From contig JAUWLU010000004.1 in the NCBI GenBank assembly GCA_030613545.1, positions 1-41,816 of the forward strand: a stretch of DNA of 41,816 nucleotides, in the 5' to 3' direction. A program made the translations under genes and the position numbers. Below are positions 41,146 through 41,816 of the stretch, piece by piece. The DNA comes from Desulfuromonadales bacterium (lineage in GTDB: Bacteria; Desulfobacterota; Desulfuromonadia; Desulfuromonadales; Syntrophotaleaceae). The number at the start of each line of letters is the position of its first letter. The first letter of the stretch is position 1. Under the pieces are notes generated by a model that ran no database searches, was not told the origin of the DNA, and worked only from the letters and a program-made list of their open reading frames with translations.

Positions 41146-41302
41146 AAAAGAAGCGAAACATGCCGGCCGCCTGCTGATTGGCCGCCTTGACCGCGCAGCC
41201 CATGCGATTCATATTCAAGAACCGCCAGTACTGCTGCGGTTAGAGCGGGAGTGACGGCGGGAGGCAGGGGAAGGGCTGGCCGGGCTGGTGATTGGACCGG
41301 GA

Positions 41303-41752
41303 CTACAATACGGTGTCGCAGTGTTGGCACTTCAGTTCGACTTTGCCCTGCAGGCCCATGTAGGCCTTGGTGATGTCTTTCCAGGTGACAATGCCCTCGA
41401 TCTGCCCCGTCGGCGATACCACCGGCAGGCAGGAGACATTGTTTTGCAAGAGGATCTCTACCGCTTCGGCTACCGGGGTGTCGCGGCTGACGGTAATCAG
41501 ATTCCTGGTCATGATCTGATGGGCTTTGCGCGACAGGCGGGCGATGTCGCAGGGGCGCTCGGCCGGGGTGTTAAGGAACGGGCTGCTGGCCTTGAGAAGA
41601 TCCCGGTCCGAAATGACCCCAACCAGCTTTTTGCCTTCCACCACCAGCAGGTGGTGGAATTTGGCGTAGCAGAAGATGCCGTTGATGGTTCGCAGGGTAT
41701 CGTCCATCTCCACGGTCGCCACCCGGGCGGTCATGATCGAAGCGATCTTCAT
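41303..41752 (-). CDS. CBS-domain pair protein
   Basis: KIASIMTARVATVEMDDTLRTI..LLVVEGKKLVGVISDRDLL..IMTRNLITVSRDTPVAEAVEILLQNNVSCLPVVSPTGQIEGIVTWKDI; C-terminal CQHC. Confidence 0.9.
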   Translation of the reverse strand: MKIASIMTARVATVEMDDTLRTINGIFCYAKFHHLLVVEGKKLVGVISDRDLLKASSPFLNTPAERPCDIARLSRKAHQIMTRNLITVSRDTPVAEAVEILLQNNVSCLPVVSPTGQIEGIVTWKDITKAYMGLQGKVELKCQHCDTVL

Positions 41753-41816
41753 GATTTCCTCGTTTTTTGATTTGGGGAAACATACAGGTTTGCAGTCTTT
41801 GGTAATGCATTGATGA

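Overview
The window looks like chromosomal DNA from a Desulfuromonadales-type bacterium; this placement is inferred from gene content and order, not from a search. The left ~26.5 kb is mostly minus-strand housekeeping and biosynthesis: larE, cysK, dapL, dapB, dapA, lysA, an FN3-like lipoprotein, argH, argG, a zinc-ribbon/RDD protein, argF, argD, argB, hslU, hslV, a cupin, alaS, recX, pilT, recA, thpR, cinA and pgpA. The right ~15 kb is accessory. It holds a frameshifted TupA-like periplasmic binding protein divergent from a TonB-dependent receptor, a larC-larB-DRTGG/Pta-like operon, and a divergent plus-strand run: fused ECF ATPase, ECF T protein, S-like membrane protein, TiaS-like kinase-domain protein, small Cys protein, DxDxDG-repeat protein, exbB, exbD, tonB. 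Three observations stand out. (1) 24-bp ModE-like palindromes overlap the -10 regions of both the TonB-receptor promoter and the ECF-operon promoter, suggesting one oxyanion-responsive outer-membrane-to-inner-membrane uptake system. (2) A MITE-like family of ~150 bp has inverted ends (GATGnnnTCGCAAAAAG) and 6-7 bp target-site duplications at four loci, including two internally deleted 32-38 bp forms. (3) A second, ~500 bp structured intergenic repeat family and several long palindromic short-period repeats are present. No rRNA, tRNA or CRISPR array was recognised.
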